The notes under the pieces are model-generated. The model saw only the letters and a list, made by a program, of their open reading frames with translations. It was not told where the DNA came from and ran no database searches. The translations under genes and the position numbers were made by a program. Shown here one piece after another: positions 1-7,330 of a stretch of DNA of 64,000 nucleotides (position 1 is the first letter of the stretch; every line of letters begins with the position of its first letter). The DNA is from an uncultured Clostridia bacterium (lineage in GTDB: Bacteria > Bacillota > Clostridia > Christensenellales > CAG-138). The stretch is taken from NCBI GenBank assembly GCA_937900325.1, contig CALCEX010000118.1:22086-86085 (forward strand), written 5' to 3'.

Positions 1-59
1 TCCGGGCAAAGGAAAGGCTCTATGAGCTGCTGAAGGAAGAAGGTGAGAAGAATGACTGA
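1..59 (+). CDS. ECF-type RNA polymerase sigma factor, C-terminal end (partial)
   Basis: Only the last 19 codons are inside the window (frame from position 3, stop TGA 57-59). The visible tail, RAKERLYELLKEEGEKND, resembles the end of the region 4 recognition helix and tail of ECF sigma factors (typically 'SRARKKLRELL'). It overlaps the start of the next gene, which encodes a single-pass membrane protein of anti-sigma type, so the pair is a plausible sigma/anti-sigma unit. The identification rests on a very short segment and on that context. Confidence 0.5.
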   Translation, partial: RAKERLYELLKEEGEKND

Positions 60-720
60 CAGGCTGGATGAGCTGCTGTTCTCAATAGGCGAGGAAGAAA
101 ACGGCAGGGTGGATTTTGACCAGATGTACGCAGAACTTCTCAAAAAGCAGAGCGAGGAGGAAGCAAAGCGCAGCAAAAGGCGGGCGCGCTTCGTGCGCTA
201 TGGCGCTATGGCGGCCTGCGCGGTGGCGCTCATAGGCATAGGCGCGGCGGCGATAAGTGATAGCATGAAAAAGCCCGAGACGCTTATGATGTCCGCCATG
301 GAAGAGGAAGCCGCGGAGGAAGCGCCGCAGTCTGTTGAAGCCGCTCCGGCGGATGAAGCCCCTATGGAGGAGGCGGGAACGGCAGCGGAAGGGCCGATGG
401 TGGCAGCGGCGGCCCCCGATACCGAAGCGGCCGAAGCGCCGAAAGCTGTCCCGGAGGAAAGAACGGCGGATAACGCAAAAAGCCAGGCCACGGCGGCTGC
501 CGCGCAGGAGACCGCAGAGATAGGCACCTGCGCAGACGCTAAGAGCAGGCTCAAGGCGGCGGGCATAGAGGCGGAGCCCTATGAGGGCGATGACGCGCCG
601 CAGGAAGGCTATGCGCTGATGATGGGCGGGGGCGAGGCGATATGGAACGCCGGAAGCGGGGTATATAAGGTAACGCTGAATGGCGACATCGCGGCGCGGC
701 TTAAGAAGCTTTGCGAATAA
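52..720 (+). CDS. Putative membrane anti-sigma factor, Ala/Glu-rich
   Basis: A 222-residue protein. I chose the ATG at 52, which overlaps the upstream stop by 8 bases and follows a purine-rich GAAGGTGAG; an in-frame GTG at 43 would add three residues. The charged cytoplasmic N-terminus (about 1-45) is followed by one membrane helix (about 47-67) and a long Ala/Pro/Glu-rich low-complexity stretch (about 80-150). A compact C-terminal domain with two Cys (GTCADAKSRLKAAG... and the final KKLCE) ends the protein. This architecture, directly after an ECF sigma tail, suggests an anti-sigma factor that senses something outside the membrane. No zinc-finger HxxxCxxC motif is visible. Another single-pass regulator is possible. 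Confidence 0.5.
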   Translation: MTDRLDELLFSIGEEENGRVDFDQMYAELLKKQSEEEAKRSKRRARFVRYGAMAACAVALIGIGAAAISDSMKKPETLMMSAMEEEAAEEAPQSVEAAPADEAPMEEAGTAAEGPMVAAAAPDTEAAEAPKAVPEERTADNAKSQATAAAAQETAEIGTCADAKSRLKAAGIEAEPYEGDDAPQEGYALMMGGGEAIWNAGSGVYKVTLNGDIAARLKKLCE

Positions 721-730
721 AAAACATAAT

Positions 731-761
731 AAAAAAGGGGCGGCGCGCCGCCCCTTTTTTT
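731..761. terminator. Intrinsic terminator, bidirectional
   Basis: A perfect 18-base palindrome GGGGCGGCGCGCCGCCCC (737-754) is flanked by A6 and T7 runs, so it can end transcription from both converging genes: the anti-sigma-like gene (+) and the acyltransferase-like gene (-). Confidence 0.85.
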
Positions 762-773
762 GCTTAGGCCCTG

Positions 774-1652
774 TTACAGTATATCTTCCTTCACGCTTTC
801 CGGCGGCGTATCCAGCTGCCAGGGATCCCTGAGATACCCGCGCAGCAGCTTGAAGGCGGAGGCGTAGTAAAAGCCGTCGCATATGCGCTCGTCGGTGGTG
901 AAGGTATAGGGTATGTAGTGTACCTCGGCTACCGTGCCGTCCCGCTGCACCTCAAGGCGCTTTTCCTTTGCGCCGAAGCTGCAGAATACCGGCACGTTGC
1001 CGAAATCGTAAAGGTGATGGAATACCGGAGGTATGCCAAGGCTTCCCATGCTGGTTATGAAAAGGCTGCCGTGGAAGGGGCTGACCTTTATCAGGGAAGC
1101 GGGTATCAGCCCGAAGTAATCCATGAATTTGAGCATGCCCATGACGAGCTTCAGCACGAGCCCGGGTATGTAGTTAAGGACCTTGGCGGTGTCGTCAAAG
1201 GAGGAGGTCTCCTCCTTGGCTGCCTTTATGGTGGAATTGAGCACCTCATATACCTGCGCGGCGGTGGCGTCCTTCGGGAATACCGCCTTTATGACGGTAT
1301 CCGGGGAGTCGGTGCGCATTTCCTTTTTAACGTCCATATTGACCCATATCTCGTTGCGGGCATAGAGCTTCTGGCCGGAAAGGAAGCGGTTGAGCGCGGG
1401 GCGCTGCGATACCGTGCGCACATAGGCCGCAAGCAGAACATGGGTTATGCCGAAGCTGTCCAGCCCCTCAGATCGCTTCTGGCGGATATAGTCCTCCATC
1501 GCGGCTACGTCCACGCTGTAAGCGAGCAGGTTGGACGCGCCGTTCCTTCGGGGCATTATGTGCCACGCCACGCGGTCCATGGGGTTGAAGCCGCGTATCC
1601 TTCGGCCCTCGTAGCGGTCGCCAAAGCGGCGCTTTATGTTGTTCCCACTCAA
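774..1652 (-). CDS. E2/CAT-like acyltransferase-fold protein lacking the catalytic His
   Basis: A 292-residue protein resembling the catalytic domain of 2-oxoacid dehydrogenase E2 and chloramphenicol acetyltransferase, without lipoyl or peripheral-subunit-binding domains. The start is TTG at 1652, because AGGGGG (1663-1668) sits ten bases upstream; an ATG at 1697 has no such site. The N-terminal part carries a MDRVAWHIMPRR segment, and the C-terminal part has SMGSLGIPPVFHHLYDFG and then TTDERICDGFYYASAF. In E2 enzymes that last block is DHRVxDG, where His is the general base; here it is Glu. The protein is therefore either inactive, a binding protein, or uses different chemistry. It stands alone between a bidirectional terminator and mgtE. 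Confidence 0.65.
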   Translation of the reverse strand: MSGNNIKRRFGDRYEGRRIRGFNPMDRVAWHIMPRRNGASNLLAYSVDVAAMEDYIRQKRSEGLDSFGITHVLLAAYVRTVSQRPALNRFLSGQKLYARNEIWVNMDVKKEMRTDSPDTVIKAVFPKDATAAQVYEVLNSTIKAAKEETSSFDDTAKVLNYIPGLVLKLVMGMLKFMDYFGLIPASLIKVSPFHGSLFITSMGSLGIPPVFHHLYDFGNVPVFCSFGAKEKRLEVQRDGTVAEVHYIPYTFTTDERICDGFYYASAFKLLRGYLRDPWQLDTPPESVKEDIL

Positions 1653-1859
1653 AAAATATTTACCCCCTGCTGAAGAAGTATAGTGAAGTCCATACATTAT
1701 TTATGATAATATTTTATTCCCGCAGGGCTGATGTGTCAATGGCGGTGAAGGAATGGATAAATAAATTAAGAAACGCTCAAAAAAAGCAGAATAGTGGTTG
1801 CAAGCGTGAGCGGCCCGGGGTTATTATTTAATAGTACCCCATAAGGAGCTGAACAACAC

Positions 1860-3212
1860 ATGATGACAGAAGAAGCACAGGCTGTTCTCCGGGATCTTGA
1901 CGACCATAAATTCGCTAAGGTAAAGGAAGCTGTCCGCGATATGCATTACGCAGACGTCGCGGAGCTTTTTGAGTCCATAGAGGATCAGGAAACAGCCGTG
2001 CTGCTGTTTCGGCTGCTGCCCAAGGACACCGCGGCAGAGGTGTTCTCATATATGGAGAGCGAGAACCAGGAGCAGCTTTTGACGGTACTTACGGATAAGG
2101 AGCTCAGGCACATACTGGATGAGCTGTATCTGGACGACTATGTGGACCTCATCGAGGAGATGCCCGCCAACGTGGTAAAGAGGGTATTAAAGAACTCCTC
2201 GCCGGAGAACCGCAAGCTCATAAACCAGTATCTGCAATACCCGGAGGATTCCGCCGGAAGCCTGATGACCAACGAGTACGTCTACCTGAAGCAGACGCTT
2301 ACCGTGAATCAGGCGCTGGCTGTGATAAGGGCCAACGGCGTAGATAAGGAAACCATAAACAAATGCTACGTGCTGGACGACCAGCACCACCTTGACGGCG
2401 TAGTGAGCCTCAGGGATCTGATACTTGCGGATCCCCACGCCAGGGTCGGGGACATAATGCGCACCAACGTGATAAGCGTGAACACCAACGACGACCAGGA
2501 GGAGGTCGCCAAGATGTTCTCCAAGTACGATATGCTCTCCATGCCCGTTGTGGACAGGGAAAACAGGCTGGTGGGCATAATCACCATAGACGACGTGGTG
2601 GACGTGGTTCAGGACGAGGCTACCGAGGACTTTGAGAAGATGGCAGGTATAGTGCCGAGCGAGGACACATACCTCAAGACCCCGGTTTTCACCATATTCA
2701 AAAGCCGCATAATGTGGCTGATGGTGCTGATGGTCTCCGCAATGGTATCCGGCGCGCTGATAACCCACTTTGAGGGGGCCATATCCGCGCTGCCGATACT
2801 TGTTTCCTTTATCCCGATGCTCATGGGCACCGGCGGAAACAGCGGCAGCCAGACCTCTACTACCGTAATACGAAGCATGGCGCTGGATGAGATAGAGCTT
2901 TCCGACTTCTTCCGCGTATGGTGGAAGGAGGTGCGGGTAGCGCTCCTTTGCGGCTTTGCCCTTGCGGTGGTGAATTATATAAGAATAGTATTGCAGTATC
3001 ACGACTGCGCGGTGGCGCTTACCGTAAGCCTGACGCTTATAGTGACTGTGCTGGTGGCGAAATCGCTGGGCTGCATACTGCCTATGCTTGCAAAAAAGCT
3101 TAAGCTGGACCCTGCCCTCATGGCTTCGCCCATGCTTACCACCATAACCGACGCCTGCTCAATACTCGTGTTCTTCATATTCGTAATGGCGATACTGGGC
3201 GGAAGGCTGTAA
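1860..3212 (+). CDS. mgtE: Magnesium transporter MgtE
   Basis: A 450-residue Mg2+ channel of full family length. Residues about 5-125 form the superhelical MgtE N domain, and about 135-255 two CBS domains (SAGSLMTNEYV..., VGDIMRTNVISVNT...). The rest holds five membrane helices with the pore signature PMLMGTGGNSGSQ. In the family the N and CBS domains bind cytosolic Mg2+ and close the pore. The start ATG at 1860 follows AAGGAG eleven bases upstream, with an immediate second ATG. The 160-base leader has only a weak GGGGT...ACCCC hairpin; I see no M-box riboswitch, so Mg2+ control may be purely post-translational. Confidence 0.95.
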   Translation: MMTEEAQAVLRDLDDHKFAKVKEAVRDMHYADVAELFESIEDQETAVLLFRLLPKDTAAEVFSYMESENQEQLLTVLTDKELRHILDELYLDDYVDLIEEMPANVVKRVLKNSSPENRKLINQYLQYPEDSAGSLMTNEYVYLKQTLTVNQALAVIRANGVDKETINKCYVLDDQHHLDGVVSLRDLILADPHARVGDIMRTNVISVNTNDDQEEVAKMFSKYDMLSMPVVDRENRLVGIITIDDVVDVVQDEATEDFEKMAGIVPSEDTYLKTPVFTIFKSRIMWLMVLMVSAMVSGALITHFEGAISALPILVSFIPMLMGTGGNSGSQTSTTVIRSMALDEIELSDFFRVWWKEVRVALLCGFALAVVNYIRIVLQYHDCAVALTVSLTLIVTVLVAKSLGCILPMLAKKLKLDPALMASPMLTTITDACSILVFFIFVMAILGGRL

Positions 3213-3220
3213 AAATATCC

Positions 3221-3247
3221 AAAGGAGCGGCTTTTGGCCGCTCCTTT
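3221..3247. terminator. Terminator hairpin after mgtE
   Basis: The stem AAAGGAGCGGC / GCCGCTCCTTT with a short T-rich loop lies nine bases after the mgtE stop, between converging genes. The following T-run is short, so it is a moderate intrinsic terminator. Confidence 0.7.
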
Positions 3248-3261
3248 GAAAAAGCACCCTT

Positions 3262-3786
3262 TCAGATGCATTCCACTCCATAGAGCCTGAGCGCCAAGCG
3301 GCGGACCAGCCGCCTGCGGTTCCGGCGCACCGTTGCGGGATCGCAGCGCAGGCGCAGCGCCGCGTCGGCGTCCTTTACGTTGTCGAAGTACTTCAGCTCT
3401 ATGGTCAGATAATAGGGGTCCTCCCCTATGGAGCGCAGGGCGTGCTGCATTTTGCGGACTTCTCGCTCGTCCGCCGCCAGCCGCGCCCTGAGTTCTGCCA
3501 TCTGGGCGGAATGTACCTCCTCCGGCGTAAGGCGCATACCGGGGCGTATGAGGCGCACAAGGGACGCGGAGTGGCGCCTAAGCGCCTCCACGCCGCAGTT
3601 TTCCAGCTCCGTAAGCTCCTCGCGGTTGTCCTCTATGCGCTCGCGTATTATGGGCAGGGCGTACAGCCTGCGCTCCGTGGCCGCCATGGCCGCCTGGGCC
3701 GCGTTGCCGTCCCTATGGCCTCCGCCATAGTATATATCCAGCGCGGGTACGCTCAGCATGTGGTTTTCGGCTTCAGAATGATTCAT
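3262..3786 (-). CDS. Phage late-transcription regulator, RinA/ArpU-like
   Basis: A 174-residue protein. The N-terminal half is charged and helical (about 25-110); the C-terminal 50 residues (YYLTIELKYFDNVKDADAAL... and the Arg-rich end) look like a sigma region 4-type helix-turn-helix, as in phage ArpU/RinA regulators. Such genes normally sit just before the terminase genes, and here it is divergent from terminase across 300 bases. The start ATG at 3786 has AAAGGAGGA upstream. Its promoter (3848-3877) and a LexA-type box (3816-3829) suggest SOS control. I infer that it activates the packaging genes. The family assignment is by pattern only. Confidence 0.55.
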   Translation of the reverse strand: MNHSEAENHMLSVPALDIYYGGGHRDGNAAQAAMAATERRLYALPIIRERIEDNREELTELENCGVEALRRHSASLVRLIRPGMRLTPEEVHSAQMAELRARLAADEREVRKMQHALRSIGEDPYYLTIELKYFDNVKDADAALRLRCDPATVRRNRRRLVRRLALRLYGVECI

Positions 3787-3815
3787 CTTCTGATCCTCCT
3801 TTGAATAGTAATGGC

Positions 3816-3829
3816 AGAACGTTTGTTCG
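3816..3829 (-). promoter_or_regulatory. Candidate LexA (SOS) box
   Basis: On the minus strand the site reads CGAACAAACGTTCT, matching 13 of 14 positions of the Firmicutes LexA consensus CGAACRNRYGTTYC. It lies about 12-25 bases downstream of the start point expected from the promoter at 3848-3877 and 30 bases before the regulator ATG, a position where a repressor could block initiation or elongation. Confidence 0.65.
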
Positions 3830-3847
3830 ATTGTTTGCTGTAACCAG

Positions 3848-3877
3848 ATAATACAACCCCGGGGAGAGCAACGTCAA
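3848..3877 (-). promoter_or_regulatory. Sigma-A-type promoter of the phage-like regulator
   Basis: On the minus strand TTGACG (3872-3877) is followed by 18 bases and TATTAT (3848-3853), each five of six to consensus. The predicted start is near 3841, just upstream of the LexA-type box. Confidence 0.65.
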
Positions 3878-3963
3878 TAATAAAAAACAAACTTATACCG
3901 AAAAAGGTACTTTACTACGCAAACCTGCACAATTCGCGCCTTAAAAACGCCTTTAAACTGTCG

Positions 3964-3992
3964 TTGAAAGGCAGGCTCCGCAGGTTTATACT
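3964..3992 (+). promoter_or_regulatory. Sigma-A-type promoter of the terminase-portal unit
   Basis: TTGAAA (3964-3969), a 17-base spacer and TATACT (3987-3992) point at the terminase gene. The start would be near 3999, leaving a leader of about 85 bases that contains a terminator-like hairpin. Confidence 0.6.
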
Positions 3993-4022
3993 GAATACGG
4001 TGAAAAAAAGGCTCCGCGCCGG

Positions 4023-4051
4023 AAGGACGAACGAAAGGTTCGCCCTTTTTT
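4023..4051 (+). terminator. Terminator-like hairpin in the terminase leader
   Basis: GGACGAAC / GTTCGCCC (one mismatch) around a GAAA loop is followed by six T's and ends about 35 bases before the terminase start. Because it lies between the predicted promoter and the gene, it could act as an attenuator that has to be read through. Confidence 0.5.
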
Positions 4052-4085
4052 GTTGCGTGAAATTTTCAGAAAGGAGGAAAACAGT

Positions 4086-5429
4086 ATGATACTTGAGCTC
4101 AAGGGGATACCCAACCCGAAGCAGGCGGAATTTTTCCGCTCTATTGCGCGGCACACGGCCTACGGAGGGGCCAGGGGCGGCGGCAAGAGCTGGGCCATGC
4201 GCAGGAAGCTGGTGCTGCTGGCGCTGAATTATCCCGGCCTTAACGCCCTCATAATGCGGCGGACGCTGCCGGAGCTGAGGGAAAACCATGTCATACCGCT
4301 GCTCAAGGAGCTTAAAGGGGCCGCAAAATACAACGCGGCGGAGCGAGTATTCAGGTTTCCCAACGGCAGCAGGCTGCGGCTTGGCTATTGCGACAGCGCC
4401 GGCGACGTCTATCAGTACCAGGGGCAGGAATACGATGTGATAGGCCTTGAGGAGGCGACCCACTTTACCGAGGAGCAGATGCAGTTTCTCACCACCTGCA
4501 ACAGGACGGTGCGGCGGGACTTTTCCCCGCGGATGTACTATACCTGCAACCCCGGCGGCGTAGGCCACGGCTGGGTAAAGCGGCTGTTTATAGACAGGGC
4601 GTACAGGCGGGGGGAGCGGGCGGCGGACTATGCCTTCATACCCGCGAGGATATACGACAACCCCGCGCTCGTCACCGCCGACCCGGAATACCTGAGGCAG
4701 CTTGAAAACCTGCCGGACGAGCTGCGCCGGGCCTACCTGGACGGGGACTGGGACGTGCTGGCGGGGCAGTTCTTCAGGGAATTCTCCCGGGCGAGGCACG
4801 TTATCGAGCCCTTTGAGCTGCCGGGCTGGTGGCGAAGGTTCCGCTCCATAGACTGGGGCTACAACGATCCCTGCGCCGTGCTCTGGCACGCGGTGGACGG
4901 GGAGGGCAGGGTGTATACCTACCGCGAGCTGTATCTGCGCTATACCCGGGCCGATGAGGTCGCGGAGCGTATAGTGAAGGAATCGGAGGGGGAGGACATA
5001 GCCTATACCGTGGCGTCGCCGGATATGTGGCAGAAGCGCGGCGCGGTGCTCAAGGCCAACGGCGGCTTTGAGGGGGAAAGCATAGCGGAGCTTTTTTCGC
5101 TTTCCGGGGTACCCCTTACCCCCGCGGACAATTCCCGCGTTGCGGGCTGGCAGCGGGTGCGAAGCTACCTTGCGGACGCGGAGGACGGCGAGCCGCGCCT
5201 CAGGATATTCTCCTGCTGCAAAAGCCTTATACGCACGCTGCCGGGGCTGATATTCGATGAACGGGACCGGGAGGACGCGGCCCAGGGGGAGGATCACGCC
5301 CCGGAATCCCTCCGCTATGCGCTCATGTCCCGCCCCGCCGCGGCGGCGGAGCCCAGGAGAAGGAGCAGCCCCGCCTACGACCCCTTCAGCGAGGAGAGGG
5401 AGGCCGGGCCGGGCTTTCTTGCAAAGTAA
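4086..5429 (+). CDS. terL: Phage terminase large subunit
   Basis: A 447-residue packaging motor of near-complete length. Walker A is GGARGGGKS (residues 27-35) and Walker B is YDVIGLEEA (about 116-124). A coupling motif, YYTCNPGGVGH, follows. The C-terminal RNase H-like nuclease begins with RSIDWGYNDPCAVLWH and ends with DHAPESLRYALM, close to the usual DHxxDALRY. ATPase and nuclease motifs are intact, so there is no sign of decay. The start ATG at 4086 has AAGGAGG eight bases upstream, in preference to an in-frame codon at 4050. The portal gene follows after 26 bases. Base composition matches the host, suggesting long residence. Confidence 0.92.
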   Translation: MILELKGIPNPKQAEFFRSIARHTAYGGARGGGKSWAMRRKLVLLALNYPGLNALIMRRTLPELRENHVIPLLKELKGAAKYNAAERVFRFPNGSRLRLGYCDSAGDVYQYQGQEYDVIGLEEATHFTEEQMQFLTTCNRTVRRDFSPRMYYTCNPGGVGHGWVKRLFIDRAYRRGERAADYAFIPARIYDNPALVTADPEYLRQLENLPDELRRAYLDGDWDVLAGQFFREFSRARHVIEPFELPGWWRRFRSIDWGYNDPCAVLWHAVDGEGRVYTYRELYLRYTRADEVAERIVKESEGEDIAYTVASPDMWQKRGAVLKANGGFEGESIAELFSLSGVPLTPADNSRVAGWQRVRSYLADAEDGEPRLRIFSCCKSLIRTLPGLIFDERDREDAAQGEDHAPESLRYALMSRPAAAAEPRRRSSPAYDPFSEEREAGPGFLAK

Positions 5430-5455
5430 GGAACGAACAAAAAAGGAGATATCAT

Positions 5456-7108
5456 ATGCAGACCATACAGGAAAATATCAACGTTCAGGCCATATACGGC
5501 CTGTTTGAGGAATACAGGAACGCCTACGGCAGGGAGTGGGAGCGCCTGGAGAGGTGCGAGAGGATGTACCGGGGCGATCACTGGCACGACGTGCCGGAGG
5601 CGGACCCAAATGAGCCCCGGCCCGTCACGCCAATAATCCAATCCACCATAGAAAACATCAGGGCGGATCTTATGGATCAGTGCCCGGAGGCCATAATCAC
5701 CGCGGACAGCCCGGAATACGGCGAGATAGCGGAGCTGCTTACCGGCGCGATAAGGGAAAACCATATCCGCGCCGGATACGCGGGAGAGTACGCCAAGCTC
5801 GCCCACGACCTGCTGGTGGGCGGGTATATGGTACAGGAGGCGGGCTTTGACAAGAGGCTCAACTGCGGCATGGGCGGCGCGTTCATCCGCGAGGTAGACC
5901 CCAGGAGCATAATGTTCGACCCCTTATGCCCCGATATAGGGGACGGCAGGGCGGTGTTCAAGTTCGCCCCCTATCCCCGCGCCTGGTTCCGGCAGCATTA
6001 TCCCGATAAGGAGCGGGAAATGGAGGCGGACGGGCTGCTGCTCAAGCCCGTTCGGGACAGCCTGCTCACGGTATCCGACGACGACAGCATAATGCTTATC
6101 GAATGCTGGCTCCGGGAATACGACCCGGATACCGACAGGTACTCCGTCAGGATGCTCAAGCTTGCCGGCGGCGTGCTGCTGGAGGACAGCGCAATTCAGC
6201 GCCCGGAGGGCTATTATGCCCATGGGGAATATCCCTTCGTGGTGACCGCACTGTATCCCAGAAGGGGAAGCTGCCTTGGCCTTGGCCTTGTGGATATGTT
6301 TGAGAACCAGCAGCTTTATTCGGATAAGCTGGATCAGATAGTGCTGAAAAACGCGCTGATGGCAAGCCATAACAAGCTGCTGGTCACCGGCGCCTCGGGC
6401 TTTGATATAGACGACCTGAGGGACTGGTCAAAGGAGGTGCATCGCGGCGAGAACCTCAACGGCGTAACATGGTTCTCTACCGCCCCGCTGCCCGGCTACA
6501 TACTGGATTATATCCGCTCCATGCGAAACGGCATAAAGGAGGAATCCGGCGCAAACGACTTCTCGCGGGGAATGGCCGCGGGGGGCGTTACCGCGGCCTC
6601 CGCGATAGCCGCGCTGCAGGAGATGAGCAGCAAGCGGAGCCGCATGGCGGTAAGGGCCATACACGACGCCTTTGAGCAGGCGGTGAGATTGGAGATAGAG
6701 GTGGAGAGGGAGTACTGCATATTCCCGAGAAAGGTACGCCTGAAGAACCGCACGGATACCCTGATCGCCAATAAGCTAATGAAAAAGACCGCCCTCGGCA
6801 ACGATATACCCCTGGAATTTACCGTATCCGTAAAGGTGCAGCGGGAGAACCGCTTCTCCGTCGCCGCCCATAACGAGCTCATGCTCAGTATGCTCAAGTG
6901 CGGCATGATAACCGCCGACGTGGCCCTCGAAATGATGGTATTTGACGGAAAGGAGCAGGTCCAGGAGCTTATGGCGAAAAAGCTGAAGGAAGCGGAAAGC
7001 AAGGCCGAAGGCGAGAGGCAAAAGGAGGGAGAGCAGGATGATCCCCGGGAGGAAGGCGGCCCGATAGAGAAGGAGCTTGCGGCTAAGAACGGGCAGAGCG
7101 CGGCATAA
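5456..7108 (+). CDS. Phage portal protein, P22-like
   Basis: A 550-residue protein similar to the P22-type portal, the dodecameric ring through which terminase pumps DNA. Visible signs are the N-terminal ERMYRGDHW block, the VDPRSIMFDP segment, the central PFVVTALYPRRG and FENQQLYSDKLDQI helices, and GVTAASAIAALQEMSSKRSR, typical of the portal crown/stem. The C-terminal 50 residues are charged and low complexity. The start ATG at 5456 has AAGGAG at ideal spacing. It follows terL directly, but no protease, scaffold, capsid, head-completion or tail gene comes after it; only a 49-codon ORF does. Confidence 0.82.
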   Translation: MQTIQENINVQAIYGLFEEYRNAYGREWERLERCERMYRGDHWHDVPEADPNEPRPVTPIIQSTIENIRADLMDQCPEAIITADSPEYGEIAELLTGAIRENHIRAGYAGEYAKLAHDLLVGGYMVQEAGFDKRLNCGMGGAFIREVDPRSIMFDPLCPDIGDGRAVFKFAPYPRAWFRQHYPDKEREMEADGLLLKPVRDSLLTVSDDDSIMLIECWLREYDPDTDRYSVRMLKLAGGVLLEDSAIQRPEGYYAHGEYPFVVTALYPRRGSCLGLGLVDMFENQQLYSDKLDQIVLKNALMASHNKLLVTGASGFDIDDLRDWSKEVHRGENLNGVTWFSTAPLPGYILDYIRSMRNGIKEESGANDFSRGMAAGGVTAASAIAALQEMSSKRSRMAVRAIHDAFEQAVRLEIEVEREYCIFPRKVRLKNRTDTLIANKLMKKTALGNDIPLEFTVSVKVQRENRFSVAAHNELMLSMLKCGMITADVALEMMVFDGKEQVQELMAKKLKEAESKAEGERQKEGEQDDPREEGGPIEKELAAKNGQSAA

Positions 7109-7138
7109 TAGGAAAAAACACAAAGGGAGGATAGGACA

Positions 7139-7288
7139 TTGAAGAAGGGAAAGGACATGGAGGATATTACCAATACCCTGAGGGGAGAGGGCAGGCGCGG
7201 GATACCGTCAGACGTTATGGGCAGCTACACCGGCATATATGACGACGAGGAGGATATGCAGCCGGTGCAGGACGCGGACGACCTTTAA
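7139..7288 (+). CDS. Small hypothetical protein after the portal gene
   Basis: A 49-residue ORF starting at TTG 7139, with GGGAGG (7124-7129) nine bases upstream, and ending TAA 7286-7288 just before a terminator. The product begins MKKGKDMEDI, has an RRGIPSDVMGSYTGIYDDEEDM centre and ends in an acidic tail. I recognise no family. The Shine-Dalgarno site, tight spacing to the portal gene and terminator placement support its being translated as the third gene of the packaging unit. An internal ATG at 7157 could also be used. Confidence 0.55.
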   Translation: MKKGKDMEDITNTLRGEGRRGIPSDVMGSYTGIYDDEEDMQPVQDADDL

Positions 7289-7296
7289 AGAAAAAA

Positions 7297-7321
7297 AGAA
7301 GCGGCCGAAAGCCGCTTCTTT
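7297..7321. terminator. Terminator between portal unit and lipoprotein gene
   Basis: The stem AAGAAGCGGC / GCCGCTTCTT with a CGAAA loop is preceded by an A-run and followed by TT. It lies between converging genes and fits termination in either direction. Confidence 0.75.
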
Positions 7322-7330
7322 GGAGCTGCG

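Noticed and set aside
1698..1859. M-box riboswitch before mgtE
   Set aside because: Only a weak hairpin is present; the conserved M-box core cannot be found in the 160-base leader.
3787..4085. att site or integrase at the edge of the phage-like cassette
   Set aside because: I found no flanking direct repeats, tRNA end or recombinase gene on either side of 3.2-8.9 kb.
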